NCBI GenBank assembly: GCA_963971225.1 | Contig: OZ020267.1 | Span: 30,767,798 to 30,831,797, forward strand | Length of the DNA: 64,000 bases | Direction of reading: 5' to 3' | Source: Melieria omissa | Lineage: Eukaryota > Arthropoda > Insecta > Diptera > Ulidiidae | Shown here: positions 31,654-44,329 of the stretch, piece by piece | Layout of the letters: every line of letters begins with the position of its first letter | Position numbering within the stretch: the stretch's first letter is position 1 | Notes under the pieces: model-generated | Seen by the model: only the letters and a program-made list of their open reading frames with translations | What the model was told of the DNA's origin: nothing | The model's database searches: none | Made by a program: the position numbers and the translations under genes

Positions 31654-33754
31654 GAAGGTTAGAAGATAGTAAAACGTAATGCGACGTGAGTGATGTCCAA
31701 ATTAAGAAACAAAGGACTTGACACCTTTAGGTAAGGTATTTGTGAAGTCATAAAAGAACATTGTGCACAGAATTTCAAGCATTGACTTATTTATGTGAGC
31801 CTTCACTTTCATTACGAATCCATGGCGCATCTACATAACCAATCAATGAACCGGCTCCAAGTTGCAATAACTAAATACAGAGTTAAACAACAACAACTAG
31901 CTACATATTTTGCTATGTAGAGAGCTGAATAAACAGATGTAAATTTGTCGAATTATAGAAAGACAGAATATGCCGAAACTGTCCGAGCACAGCGCATCAT
32001 GTGCCATCAACAGCCAACAGTCAATAATGACGGCCAACTGGAAAGTGCGCTCAAGTGAACTTACTGCAAATCACATTGCGGTAGGCCATGTTATGTGTGT
32101 GTGTGTGTGTGGACGGAATGGATACGGATACCCGCATCGGTATCGTTTCGTATCGTATCGGCGAGTACGTGCAATCACCGCGTGCGCTTTAGTGCCTCGT
32201 GTGCCGGCACTCGTCTTCGTGCCATGTGTGCGTGAGTATGTGCGACTCTGCGCTGTGCTTTGATGATGCGAGTTGAGCTGCGTTGCGCCCAGTGCGTACG
32301 TACGAGTACGTCTTGCGCTCACTGTACGCGCACACAGTCGCTGCGCCGCATCGTATTTGCATTTGTTGTACTGTGTTGTGTTGTTTTGTAACTTTAACAT
32401 TTTTTGCATTCGTTTCGAAATCGATTCTCGCTGCAAAATTGCCTGCACGCAAAAGAAGCGAAAATGTTGCAGTCGAGAATCTGCTTGGCCAACGTTTATG
32501 CTTTGCTGCCGCTGGCCCCGCCGCTGCTCGCTGCTTCACCACATCCTGGCAATTCCTTGGCAGCTTAGGCCGGTGGTTGTTTGCTATGTTGCCTCTTGCT
32601 CCGAGCCCCCTTCCCCACCCCCCACACACACACACAAACCATTCACTGTTGCCTGTTTGTGTAATAATTCTTTTGTTGTTGTGGCGTTTTTGTTGCTGCT
32701 GCTGTATTTGCATACAAATTTTTCCATCTTCTTTTGCTTATTTAATGTTTTCCTTATGCCTGTCAGTGCTTCTTTTTCTTCTGCATTTTGTTGTTGCTGT
32801 TGTTGTTGCTTGGCGCTGCATGTCGCTAGTGCACAGGTTGAAGTGGTTGCATTTTTGTGCCGCGAGCACAGTAAATGGTCTGCCCGACTGCGAACCGTGC
32901 AAACAAATGGACTGGTTGGCTGGCTGGCTGAAGGTGTCGAGTGGCTGGCGGCCCCTCGCACGCAGCGCCGCGCAGGGTGATAATGCGTCAGAGTGTAATT
33001 TGTGTACTTGTGTATTTGTGTTTTGTATTATTTACGAGAGCTTAAGCAAACAATAACAACAACTTCAACAGCAACAACAACCAATTATAAGCGCAGAAAA
33101 TCAATACAACCACGAACAGCAGACTGAACTGTAGCCAACTGTCTGATTGTCTGAACTTGTGCGACAGCCCGCACTCTTCACCCCACCGCCGCCGTCACCG
33201 TCGCCTAGAAATGCATGCAGCCATCTCACCTGCCACACACGCAAAACAACTCCATTAATATTTCAAATTGAACTGTTTTACGTGCACATCAATCTGTCCA
33301 TCGGCAGCGGCGCCTCGTGTTGCATGGATTGTTTGTTGATAGTTGCCACTGTCCGACCAGACAAGACTGGACGCAAAAAACACGCCCAATCGCCGCACAC
33401 AGCCAGAACTTAATTAATGTAATTGAATTTCGTTAGTTGAATCAATGACTTCCGCCGGCGCAATGTGCGTTGAAATGCTAAATGTGTGTAGTAAAATAAT
33501 TTCAATTAAATTTAGTGTCAGTTCGATGTACCTGTGTATACAAATTATGAAGGTAGAATTGTTATGAAAACAATGGAGACTATTCGACTTTATATTTTTT
33601 GGCGTTTTATATTTGTTTAGTCAGCGCGAAAGAGTTTAGGAGATTCTACTACGCACACTTCTGTCCAAAGGAAGGATTGTTTTTTTTTTAGAAAAAACTA
33701 GGGGGCTGCCTTTTTAGGAGAAAATTGAGATCATAATCGATATATTTCATAACC
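31654..33754. other. Single-copy, CA/CAA-rich island; no gene assigned
   Basis: Includes (GT)n at about 32095-32110, CAACAACAA at about 33050-33080 and the GC-richest stretch at 32.0-33.0 kb. Frames of 125-257 codons exist in several phases on both strands and are dominated by simple-sequence residues. None is persuasive. The style (CAA-rich, no TE) fits 5' untranslated, promoter or enhancer DNA of a developmental gene, which is inference. Confidence 0.4.
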
Positions 33755-33758
33755 TTAA

Positions 33759-34041
33759 CCCTTCGATAACCGACAACTTTTTAAACGGTCAAAGCCCAAC
33801 AAAGTCCCCAAGGACCTCTTTTGTAATATTGCATATAAGGCTTGTAATTGTGTAATGTAGTGTTACATAATGTGTGTAGATGTGTTTGGAAAGCCAAAGG
33901 CTAAGCTTTGTGTATATTTTTTTAGTAAACATATGTATATGTATTTTTTACTACAGACAGATGGCAAAAACGTATAAAATACAAAGTAATTGCTTTTCAA
34001 ATCGCCATAGGTCCCTATGGACCTCGTTGGGCATCGGAGGA
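33759..34041. mobile_element. piggyBac-type MITE, 283 bp
   Basis: Flanked by TTAA on both sides (33755-33758 and 34042-34045). The left end CCCTTCGATAACC and the right end, inverted, TCCTCCGATGCCC are partly matching terminal repeats. Subterminal AAGGACCTCTTT and, inverted, AACGAGGTCCATAGGGACC recur. No coding sequence. Confidence 0.6.
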
Positions 34042-34045
34042 TTAA

Positions 34046-34795
34046 AGTCAATGTTCTTATAAATAACTAAATATTGCTACGATTTACATGAATATCTCGA
34101 ATTGTGTTTTTCTTCTTGGTTTTCTTGCTTGGTAATGTTTTGTCCAAGTAACTTTCTATAAACAGGAGATTACTTTTAAGAAATCTCATAAAGATGTCAG
34201 ATGTATTTTATGAGTAATTGCAGGATCACTAGCAGGATTAAACCAAACTTCTCTACGTAAACTAATAGCTTTTTCGTCAGCCAACCAAAGCCCATCTCAA
34301 CCTAAAAGCCTTTTAAAATTCCTTTTCAAATCCTTTTTTCTAATTCAACTCGAGATCTGAACGCCTTGAAAAATTATATATTTCATCTTTACATCCCAAT
34401 TTGCACGCATTTGAACGCATAGAAATTAAGTAGGTGTTTCATTTCCGAAACTGTGAGCGTTTGTATTTGCAAAACCCTTAAAACCATGTCAGTACTTTGA
34501 TTGGTTTATAAATTACAATTCAAAATGTGAAAAAGTCCGGAAAAGTCTTTTAAAGAGACCCATTTTTGGCAAAAACTAGACCTATGTTTTGAAATGGTCT
34601 GCAGATTCAAAATTAGTGACTTCCAATTACCTTAAAAACCAATCTGAAAGCCATAAAGAACGACAAACTGTGATATCCTGTGTTAATTTGTTTTAGTTTT
34701 CATTCCAGTCTTTTTAGAGACCGTGAGAGATTTTGTTTAACAAGTATATATTTATACTAACAAATATATTTATAACCCAAGGCCTACACTTAGAA
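34046..34795. other. No gene seen
   Basis: AT-rich, apparently single-copy DNA. Confidence 0.4.
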
Positions 34796-35510
34796 GTGAA
34801 GAAGGTCACAAATAAGGTTGACCAACCATATCCCTTTTGCTTAACCCACAAAAGTAACTCCTAACCCTAAAACTTCTGTACGAGCTGTCGAGATTACAAG
34901 ACAGATCTTTCATTCCATACTTGAAATATATGTGACTACTTTAGCTGAACCAACCCTTAAAGTTCTCTACGAACTGTCGGCATGCAAGACAGACCTTTCA
35001 TTCCAAAATTCAAATATTTTTGAATTCGTTAGGTAAACCAAACCTAAAAGTTCTCTACGAACTGTCGAGACTGTCAAGATTGTAAGACAGACCTTTCATT
35101 CCGGACCTTAATTATATCTGACAACTTTAGTTGAACCAACGCTAAAAATTCTCTACAAACTGTAGAGATTGAAAGACTTATCTTTAATTCCATACATTAA
35201 CACTAGAAAGACCACAAGTTATCCTTGCCTACAAAGACTATGTGTTATATTCGCTGATATCTTGTAAAGTACATTGTAATTGTAGAACCCTAATTGTAAA
35301 ACAAGTTGTAGAACTCGATACAAAAATATGAGTAATCAAAGCAAACGTTGAAAGAAATACAAAAGAAAATACAGATATTTAAAATGAAAAACCGTCAAAA
35401 TGACGGCAAAAGTCTTTCTTGTGTTAAATATATATGACTTCTTTAGGTAAACCAACCCTAAAAGTTCTCCGCGAACGGTCGAGATTGCATCTTCATAGGT
35501 TCTTTAGGTC
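34796..35510. repeat. Tandem array, ~89-bp period, interrupted by a MITE
   Basis: TTCTCTACGAACTGTCGAGA-type motifs start at 34874, 34963, 35051, 35149 and 35465, with CAAGACAGACCTTTCATTCC and TGAACCAACCCTAAAA between them. Spacings are 89, 88, 98 and 316. Removing the MITE and one TTAA (227 bases) turns 316 into 89. Confidence 0.9.
35201..35423. mobile_element. piggyBac-type MITE, 223 bp
   Basis: TTAA lies on both sides (35197-35200 and 35424-35427). The ends CACTAGAAAGAC and, inverted, CACAAGAAAGAC match at 11 of 12 bases. A subterminal CCGTCAAAATGACGG forms a small hairpin. It interrupts the 89-bp array exactly once. Confidence 0.85.
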
Positions 35511-35834
35511 AAAATTATTAGAGAGCTTATAGAATTGTGACCTAGGACTGCTAGGGATAGGCTAATCACCCATTCAGGCAGAATTTCAATTGATTGACGT
35601 TCCTTAAACAATTTGTCATGTTGAGCCTCTATTGTCCCAAATTGAGAGAATAAAATAAAAAGCTCATGAAGATAAAGCACGTTTGATAAAGCAGTCCCCA
35701 ATACATTCCAAATTCAGACGAAACCTGAACTGCCTTGAATTGGAGATGTTAAAGTTCGGCAAATTACAATTCGTAAAAATCAACTTGAAATTATCTGTAA
35801 TTAAGTAGTGAATTCATAAAGAATATATCTAGAT

Positions 35835-36730
35835 ATCAGGAAGTAGGTCGATGACTATAACAGAACTCAGGAAAACTAATTCTAAGAAGTCTGATTAAGA
35901 TTCCCGTTTCGTTATAGGATGTAGACATCAGGAGGGAGATCCATGACTATGACAGAAGATAGAACAACTGGTAATGGTAGGAGTCGTGTTTCGGTGAAGG
36001 ATATAGACATCAGGAGGGAAATGGTTGACTATGACAGAAATTAGGGCAACTTATCCTAAAGGGGCTCGATTGAATCGGCTGTTTCGGTGAAGGGTATAAA
36101 TACCAGAGAAAAGATCGATGACTATGACGGAACTCAGGACAACTAATCCTAAGAGGTCGATTAAGAAGGCTGTTGCGGTGAAGGGTATGGACTTAGTAGA
36201 GAGATCTATGACAGTGACAGAAGTCAAAACAACTAATCCTAAGAATTCCGATTAAGAGATCTATTTCGGTAAAGGATGTAGACATCAGAAGGGAAATCCA
36301 TGACTATGACAGAAGACAGTACAATTAATCCTAAGAAGCCCGATTAGGAGTCGTGTTTCGGTGAAGCATCAGGAGGAAGATCGATGACTATGATAGAACT
36401 CAGGACAACTAATCCTAAGAATTCCGATTAAGAGGCCTGTTTCGGTGATGGATATCTACATCAGTACGGAGGTCTATGAGTATAGTAGAACTCAAGACAA
36501 CTAATCCTAAGAATTCCGATTACGAGATCTGTTTGAGTGAAGAATATATACATCAGAAGGAAAATCGATGACTATGACAGCACTCAAGACAACTAATCTT
36601 GAGGGACTTTATTAAGAGATCTGTTTCGGAGAAGGGTATAGAGATTAGTAGAGAGATCGATGATTATAACAGAAGTCAGGACAACTAATGCTAAGGGTCT
36701 CGATTAAGAGTCGTGTTTCGGTGAATGCCC
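35835..36730. repeat. Tandem array, ~90-bp period, about ten units
   Basis: GATGACTATGACAGAACTCA, GGACAACTAATCCTAAG, CGATTAAGAG, TGTTTCGGTGAAGG and ATAGACATCAGGAGGGA repeat in order. Unit starts lie near 35851, 35940, 36027, 36117, 36207, 36299, 36383, 36474, 36568 and 36658. Single related units occur at 25825-25892 and 30050-30130 next to GGTTAGGTTA tails. No open frame. Confidence 0.92.
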
Positions 36731-39329
36731 AAACGAGGAGTGTTGGTATCTTTTAAAACCTACTCGTTAAAAAAATTGTAAAAAATTGTAGTAAGTAAAA
36801 TTGTTATTGCAATCAAAGCAACAATTTCCAACGCCTAAAAATATATCCGTATTGGCTGTACATCAAAATATATTTTTCCAACAACCGAAAACAATAATCA
36901 GTTTTAGTAAGCTTTGGATTAGAATGGCGGAAATTGATTGCGACATGTTTTTTACTAGACAAACACACACACACACACACACACACACTAAGCAAATCCA
37001 CTTGAAAACGCCGTGGCCTTGTTGACGCTGGTGCACTCGGTAGCGCCTGTCGATGCATATGTAAGGATTCCGGGTACTCGTATGTGCCAACACATGCGAA
37101 CACTTGCACACACACACACACGCATATTAATTCTAGGCTTACACATGCAAAGCCGGCGATTATGTGTGCCGACTTCTGTGTGCGACAGATTTCAACCCTT
37201 GCTGCGAAATGTGCCCGCATGCTGGGCGAACGACAGGCCGGCAGGCTGCGGGCTGTCATTTGCAAATTTATAACCTTATTATGTTGGCTTGTGCGCGCTC
37301 AGCCGACTCGACTGTTGCAGCAAGTAGGTAGCGATAGGCAGGTTTGTGCGGTGCGGTGCGGCTGTCAGGGGTTGGAGCGCATCACTTGAAACAATGTTGG
37401 GGTAGGTTGCGAACGCTGCATTTCGAGGTTTCCGCAAATTCGTTTGCAACATTTGCCGACTGCAGCAGAGCTGCACCGGCACAAGTCAATGAACTTATGT
37501 GCATTTTGGGTAGTCAAATCCTTTTGCTATGGTTGTGGTGGACTGGGATAGTCTGCTGCTTTGCTGTTTGCCTGTTGGTCAACGTGCGCTGATTGAATGG
37601 AATTGGTCGTTGTGTGTTGCGGTTTGTGGCATTCGAACGGAAGTACAAGCTGACAGTGTGACAAGTTACTGTCAATCAAGCAAGTTTTAATAAAAAAACA
37701 ATTTTTTGCAAAATACAAAGTACACCAAGGACCATTCAAAGGAAGCCATTCAAGTGTTTTAGCTTCAAATTGTTTCGGTTGAAAAGTTGCTACTGGAAAT
37801 TGGTAAACAATTCCCTTTTATTTGTATTTGTCTAATTTTTGTTAACTATTTGAGCGATAAGATTCTCTATAGAAATTCTTAATCTATTCAACATGTCTGA
37901 GCTCATATTTTGCCATTTCTCAAAATTCAACTTTGACATTAATATTCCCTCTGGAAACTGTGCCACAAGTTGATCAAATTCAGCCGAAACCCACTGGTGT
38001 CAGATCTCTGTTTCACTTAACTTTGACCTCATAGTTTTTTCGAAATTTTTTTTTAATATTTCCTTCATTATTCGACTCTTTGCTGATTTTTATCTTTTCT
38101 ATTTTATTTCTATCCACATACATTTTATAATTTTATTAATTCTCACTGTTACATCATGGCTCTCTGATTTCTTACTGACTCATTCAATCGCTTTTAGTGT
38201 CGCTTGCAAATTGTGTGATTGTTCTACAACTACAACTTTTCTTGTATGCCCACGTGAGTTGTTGTTGAATTAGCGTCCGCATGATAAATTATGCTCATAA
38301 AACCAAATACCAAAATAATCTCGTCTCTCTCGTCACTGAACATTGACGTTTCAATGTCGCGCTGCCAAATTTGTTGCTTTTACCATTGTTCGCGCGATTT
38401 ATAATTTATGTGCTTACAACCGTTTAAGTTGCTACCAAAATACGCTGCAAGGCGTGTTGCGCGTTAGTTGTACGCCATGTTGCACATAAATAATAACAAA
38501 TTTTCATATTAAAATTCCAACTTTATGCTCGCCATAAGTTTATGCTTATTCGCAATTGTTTGTATAAACAACTGCAACAACAACAACAAAAACAAACTGC
38601 AGTTGATAAAATAAAACTAAGGCTGAGTCGACTATGAATCTCGCTACACTTTAAGTAGAAATGGAAAAACTGTTGGCGCTTATGGTTGTGTTAACTGGTT
38701 AGAGGGTTAGGTATAACTGGTTGACTAGTAGGCCACATATATGTACCTAGATCTCATTTGATTCTTAGCAATGAAGATTTGCGTTCCTTGAATGAATTGT
38801 TAGAGAGGAGATTTATAACAAGAATAAATATCCAGCCCCATGCTCAATTCGTTCATTTGGCTGGAAAAAAAAACTCTACTCATGGTCAAAGAATTTTTTT
38901 TTGCCGAAAATGATTTTGTGATCATTAATGAGGTTGTTGATGTGATTTATACAAATTAATGTGTTTGGTAAATTTAAGGCAACCAATACTCCTTCTACGA
39001 TAATGTAGCTGAAACAGAGGACAGATCTTTTAGAATCTAATGAATGAGAATTTCTGATAAGCTTCAGCCAAGCAAGAAGAAACAGAGGATAGATCTTCTA
39101 GAGACCAGAATGGATAAAGTAACTGAATGATTGTCTGATACTAAGCTGAATATTGCGCTGGAGGGACATTGAAATGAAGAAAAAAATGTGTTGAATATAT
39201 ATTAGATAGATACTAGTAGACTTTTACGTGGGTTGCCTCAGATATTTTGTTGTAAAGTATGAAAATGCATTTGGGTCTCATCAAAATGGTTCTTTTGTTT
39301 TTAGTGGTATTCTCCATGAAGATTGATAC
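36731..39329. other. Single-copy DNA with (AC)13; no gene assigned
   Basis: (AC)13 lies at 36963-36988 and a second AC run at about 37108-37121. The 37.0-37.6 kb part is GC-richer, with overlapping frames of chance type. No domain is seen. Confidence 0.4.
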
Positions 39330-39707
39330 TGTAACGACGAGGCACTCTGTCGCTATGCATGAATGCTTTTACGGGCATACTTTTAGGCACGCACTTGCCG
39401 ATTTGCTATAATTTCGATATGGCAAGGATGGCTCGTGATGGTAATGGGATGTGCGAAAACGATTGAGAAATAGGCCAATTGGAATGTGTGAGAACAATTG
39501 GCGCGATAACCAGACACGTTTAGAGAGGCAGCCTGATTTGAGCAAGCAAAGTGGAAACAAGCAATAGTCCAAAAAGTTGTAAGTGTAAAGACAAACAAGT
39601 GTAAATTTATAAATAAAGTGATTGCTGCTTTTTGACTGCGTTTGCGCTATTTTCAAGCACAATCCAGAGATCCGAAATATGCCTATAGAGAACTCATGTT
39701 CGTAAGA
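39330..39707 (+). mobile_element. Solo LTR, Ty3/gypsy-like (short subtype, copy 2)
   Basis: TGTAACGACGAGGC...TTCGTAAGA (the last bases are diverged from the usual CGTAACA). Closely related to 6109-6460 (shared GGGCATACTTTTAGGCACG and GCTATAATTTCGATATGG). Flanks ATAC and CTAC are an imperfect 4-bp duplication. Its right edge abuts a truncated mariner. Confidence 0.8.
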
Positions 39708-40700
39708 CTACACTTTTGCAAGCGCTCAAACCAATTGTCAAAGCACTTTTTCCACACCTTCAAAACATGGTTTTTGAATGCTTCAACAGCATCTTCTGGT
39801 GACAAAAATCCTTGACCACGCAATTTTATTTTATGTGCGAAAGTTATTGGCAACCAAATCAGGGGGTTGATCCATTAATTCGATGCTTTGGTTGGTCAAA
39901 TAGGCGATTGTTTGACCGGATGTATGAGAGCCCGCATTGGCATGGTGAAGATTTTTCCGTATTTCATTGAATACTTTTAGCAAAAAAAAATTTTAAAATT
40001 CAGAATTGACCGTAATACATTGTTCTAACGGCACAATAGCCTCATGACTAGCTTTACCGAAGATACAGGTGACCATTTGCTTTGATGTGTTGTGTGCCCA
40101 AACAAATTGTGTTGGATTTGGTTCGTTTGGTAGACCCACACGTTCGATTGCTGTTTTTTTTCGGGCTCATACGCATACATCCATAATTTTTCCCCTCTCA
40201 CAATCTTATAAACGTCTTTCGAAGCACCGCGATCGATTTTTTTTCATACTTTCTTTGCATCAATGGGCACAAGATTATTTAGAGCGATCGTCCAAATGTG
40301 CGGAATTCAACGAGAACAAATCTCTCTGACAGCTAAATGTTTATGTATTATCGAATGCATGGCTGTAGAGCTAAAGGCCCAGGATGCCCCTAACTCACAG
40401 TAGGTCACATGACAACCTTTCATTATCAGTTCACGCACAGCATCGATGGATTCTTGTACAATGACCGATTGTGAAAAACCTTTGCGGAATTCGTCCTGGA
40501 GCTTGATGACCACGCTTGAATTCGTAAAACCAATTATAAATTGTCTGTAGGATTGGTGCTTCATTGCCAAATGTCGCCTGAAGACGATTGAAGTACTTTT
40601 GATGAGATAGTTCACTTCGAAAATCGTAAAAAATCAACGAAAATGTCATGAGTTAAATGCATTTTTCGACAAAGATGAATTTGTTCAGTCCCCGTAAACC
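39708..40700 (-). pseudogene. Degenerate mariner transposase
   Basis: The minus strand opens near 40649 with LIFYDFRSELSHQKYFNRLQ and FGNEAPILQTIYNWFYEF, the N-terminal domain of mariner transposases. It shifts frame to SIDAVRELIMKGCHVTY and HLAVREICSR. Around 39947-39936 it reads HHANAGSHTSGQTIAYL, where the catalytic Asp of HHDNA is Ala, and the third-Asp segment is deleted. Several frameshifts and stops make it dead. The C-terminus is cut at QKC-equivalent codons next to the solo LTR. The 5' untranslated part may extend to about 41010. Confidence 0.85.
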
Positions 40701-41690
40701 ACATCAATAGCATTTGTGCACCAAAATGTTCGGAGGACGTTTATGGTAAAAAATTTCAAACTTTCCAATGCAACTGTCAGATTTGACGAAAACGTACTAT
40801 TACATTCCTATTGAAAAAAATACAACATGGATCGCCTCAAAAAACGAGATATTTTTTCGAGCTGTAACTTTAAAATTGCCCTAGAGATGGGATTTGAATC
40901 GGAATCTTGACCCATCTGAGCATTCCCGTAAAGCGAAAGCGTCTTTTTTGAAATCATAAAAATTTTTTATTTTATTAAGGGGACTTCTTGTTTGGAAACC
41001 ACCTGAATTATTTAATAGTTAATATTCAACGTTTTTCTCAACATCTCAAAGCAGAGAGAGCAATTAATGAAAAAAGTATTAAATGAAGGTTTCTTGTTTA
41101 AGGCTTTTTATTTTTTGGGGGAAGTTTTGGTGTTTGCAGATTCCCCCTTTTTTTTAATGAGGAATATTTTCTCAAAAGACAACACAAGTATTTTTCACTA
41201 TTTTACTCAATACAAGCTTTTTATGAAACATTTTTCCAAAAAACATGATAAAGGGGGTAAGGAAAGGGGGAGGGGGTTCATGTGTACCAAAAAATATTCA
41301 CACTTTTAATGCAAACAACTTTGTCTCAGACATCAAAGCTCTAGCTCTTCAAGTTTCTATCCTTTCCGTGTAAAAGCGTATAGGGACTTTTTAACCTTTA
41401 TGTGCAAATTACAAAAAACTCAGACGTGCTGGACTATTACTTTGTTCGGCAAAAATGATCAGTATGACGTGCTTTTCAGAAATATACGGTCGTTACTCTG
41501 TTGCAGAAATGCTGTTGTACAGTGTAATTATGAGTCATTTAAAAGAGTTAAATATAGAGGCCAAATAGTCCAGAAGACAAAACACTATAGCACACAACAT
41601 TTGCGGGAAGTAGTGGTAGCAAAACCGCCCCAACACTCTAATTGGATGTAGGAGCTGCTGGAACCAACCATCCAACCATATAAACAAGAA
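40701..41690. other. Possible mariner 5' region, then AT-rich DNA
   Basis: The part up to about 41010 could be mariner leader sequence, but no terminal repeat could be paired. No gene is seen beyond it. Confidence 0.35.
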
Positions 41691-44299
41691 TTTACAAAAT
41701 GCCTATCGAAATGTGAAGATGCCTATCAAACAGTGCGTAGGGCATCACAAACATAAACATTAATACAAATTGTGCTACGAAGGTGCAACATGACTTGCGA
41801 GCAAAGTCAGCAACGTCTACTGCTGCCGCCACTGCTGCACCAATTGCATACAAAGAGCTTAGCTGCAATGTGTGTACTGGTGTTTGGTGCATTCGTGTGA
41901 GTGTGTGGGCGTGCAGCGAGTCAATCACACCAACTGCGTCCGTCTGTCTCGGTGCACTCAAAAGTGCGTCTTCAGCGTCAGTGTCGGCGTCATCTAGTAG
42001 TGCGAGGTTAGTTGTTGCCATGACAAATGTTGTCGCTTGTGCCAAGAATCCATTGCTGACGCACATATTGTCTGCTGCGTGCATGCGTGCGTGCGGCCGT
42101 GTGTGTGTGTGTATCGCACTCTCGAATCTGTCTGGCAATGCGTCTGCCATGCAATTTGAAGTGTAATTGTCGCAGTTGTCATTAGATGGCGTCATTTATG
42201 AGCCACAGTCGGAGTTTGTGGAGTGCGCTGTTTTTGTTGTTGTTGTTATTGTGTTGCTGCTTCTATTCAGTGCATAGTGGTCGCGCGTCTGTGGGGGTGT
42301 TGGCGCTGCAGCTGCAGTTGAAGTGAGAGCTGGAGCCTGCAATCCAGCTGGCAGCTGAATTGTAAAGCTGAGTCTGACACACTCAGCGGCAATGTGACAG
42401 TCCGTTCAACTGTTCAACTGTGTGCGCTGCATTTGCAGTGAACTTATTAGCTGTGTGTGTGTATGTGTGTGAGTGTGTGAGTGCGCTCGCTTCAAGTCAA
42501 TTTGCGTCAGTAGTTGTGGTTGTTGTTGTTGCATTGGTTTAATGTGTTGAAAATTTGCAGTTTAAGGTTGTTGTTTTTGTAGTTTGTTGTGTGCACTTAA
42601 AAAATATGTAAACTCATTTGATTTGCCGCTGACCGTGATGTTGACTGATGTTGTTTTTGTTGCTACTACTTGGACTTGTCGCTATTGCCCTCATTGTTGT
42701 TGTCGCTGCTGTTTTCGTTGCTTTTGTACAGTATTTTTGTTATTGTTGTTATTGTAATTATTGTAGTTCTATGGCCCGTGTTGGCATTTGCATTAATTGC
42801 ATTTTACAATAACATTTGTTGTTGCTGCTGTTAATGTTTGTGTTTGCATGATTTTTATGTGTGCACCCATTCGAATGGGGTTTTATGCATTTTGGGTGTG
42901 CAAAGTGCTATCTTGACCTCACATATTTTACAATATTCAATTTAAAAATGTTACGCGCTCATTCATTAGGCGCAAAATGCCAATTGGCATTTGGTTGTTG
43001 TTTATGGCAAAGCGGCGCTATGAGTAATGCATAACGCACTCAAATGTCCCTTGAATAAGGCCAATGAACGTGAGCTGGTTGTGTGAGCTTTTTCAAAGTA
43101 TTTATAGAAATTGCTTTTTATTGCTATCACACGCACGTTTTCTTTGAATTTCCATTGAAGGGCTGCGCATGCGAGCCGCCTAAGCTTCGACAAACATGTC
43201 GCTGAAGAAATTAAACTCCATTAATAGGTCTTCATTTAATCCCCATGCAGTCTGACCAATCGGCAGCCAGGCGCCCACCTGCCAGCGTTCGCCGCAGGCT
43301 TATGTCTGCGCCCAACACTGCGTATACGCAACCTCCCTCAATGGAATTTGCATTTCTTTTTTACACTTTCAGCGTATTTCCGCTAATGCTGCGCGCTGCG
43401 TTGAATGCGTGGCACACCTGCACTCACGCACTCACGCACCGACGCACCGCACAAACACAACAAAAGCTACAAACACACATTCAGCATGCAGCCAGAAACA
43501 CATCTCAACGCATTCTGCAGTGCTGTCTTTGTGCTCTCGCGCCAGTCTGAAACTACCGCACGTCAAATGATAAATAATAAAGAATAACGAAAACAAGCGA
43601 AGCAAACACTCGCTTGAGAATGACAGACCAGACAAGAAAGCAGCGAAAGCGAAAGAAAACCAAAAGCTTCTGCATCGGCTCGACGAATTCGAGCACAAAG
43701 GCGCACGCACAATAAATGCAGGCGGCCAGTCCCCGCCTGCGCTCCGCGCCATAAGTGGCATTTAAGAGCTTTTCTATATAGTATAGAATTGGCGGGGGCG
43801 GGCTGGCGTCTGGGAAAGGGTAGCTGGTGCGCCGGTTGGCTTGCACTGCGCTTTGGGGGTTTGAGTTGCAACCGAGCCGAGAGGTTATTCAACTGTGTTG
43901 TTTTTGTGTTTTGTTTTTCAGCCTATTTGAGTGGGCGTACCTATGTGTGGGTGTGTGTGTGTGTATTGCAATTTAGCGTCGCATTACGTGCGTTACGTTT
44001 TCACTTGACTTCACTGTGTAGTTGGCATTAAATTTCTTGCTCAGCATTTGGAAATTTCGCCTTATTCGCTCAATTCGCATTTTATTGATTTTCTTTGCTT
44101 TGTTGTTGTGTGTGTTTATGTTCTTGTAATGTTTTTTTTTTTTGTTTCAAGTAGTTGGCAAGTAGTTGCTGCTGCCTGTGCATCTATGCGAAAACGTATG
44201 TGCTGTCAAGTTGAAAGACCCACACTGTGACGTTACATAAGTTCGGGTTTAAACTGTAAGTACTACAATGTTTGCAGTGCAAACAAAAATAGTAATCAT
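41691..44299. other. Single-copy, TTG/GT-rich island; no gene assigned
   Basis: Rich in GTTGTTGTT (for example 42235-42250, 42520-42535 and 42690-42745) and GTGTGTGTG. The 43.2-43.9 kb part is GC-richer. No TE ends, domains or convincing frames were found. Likely host intronic or regulatory DNA (inference). Confidence 0.4.
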
Positions 44300-44329
44300 T
44301 ATTTTAGTTTCAAGGGATATTTTTTTCTG

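Noticed and set aside
32189..33056. Frames of 174-257 codons in several phases
   Set aside because: Dominated by translated CAA, GTT and CA simple sequence; mutually overlapping on both strands.
33215..33245. CAG|GTGAGA on the minus strand as a ratchet site
   Set aside because: The preceding sequence (GTGTGTGG) is not a pyrimidine tract.
40069..40329. 86-codon plus-strand frame
   Set aside because: Antisense of the dead mariner transposase.
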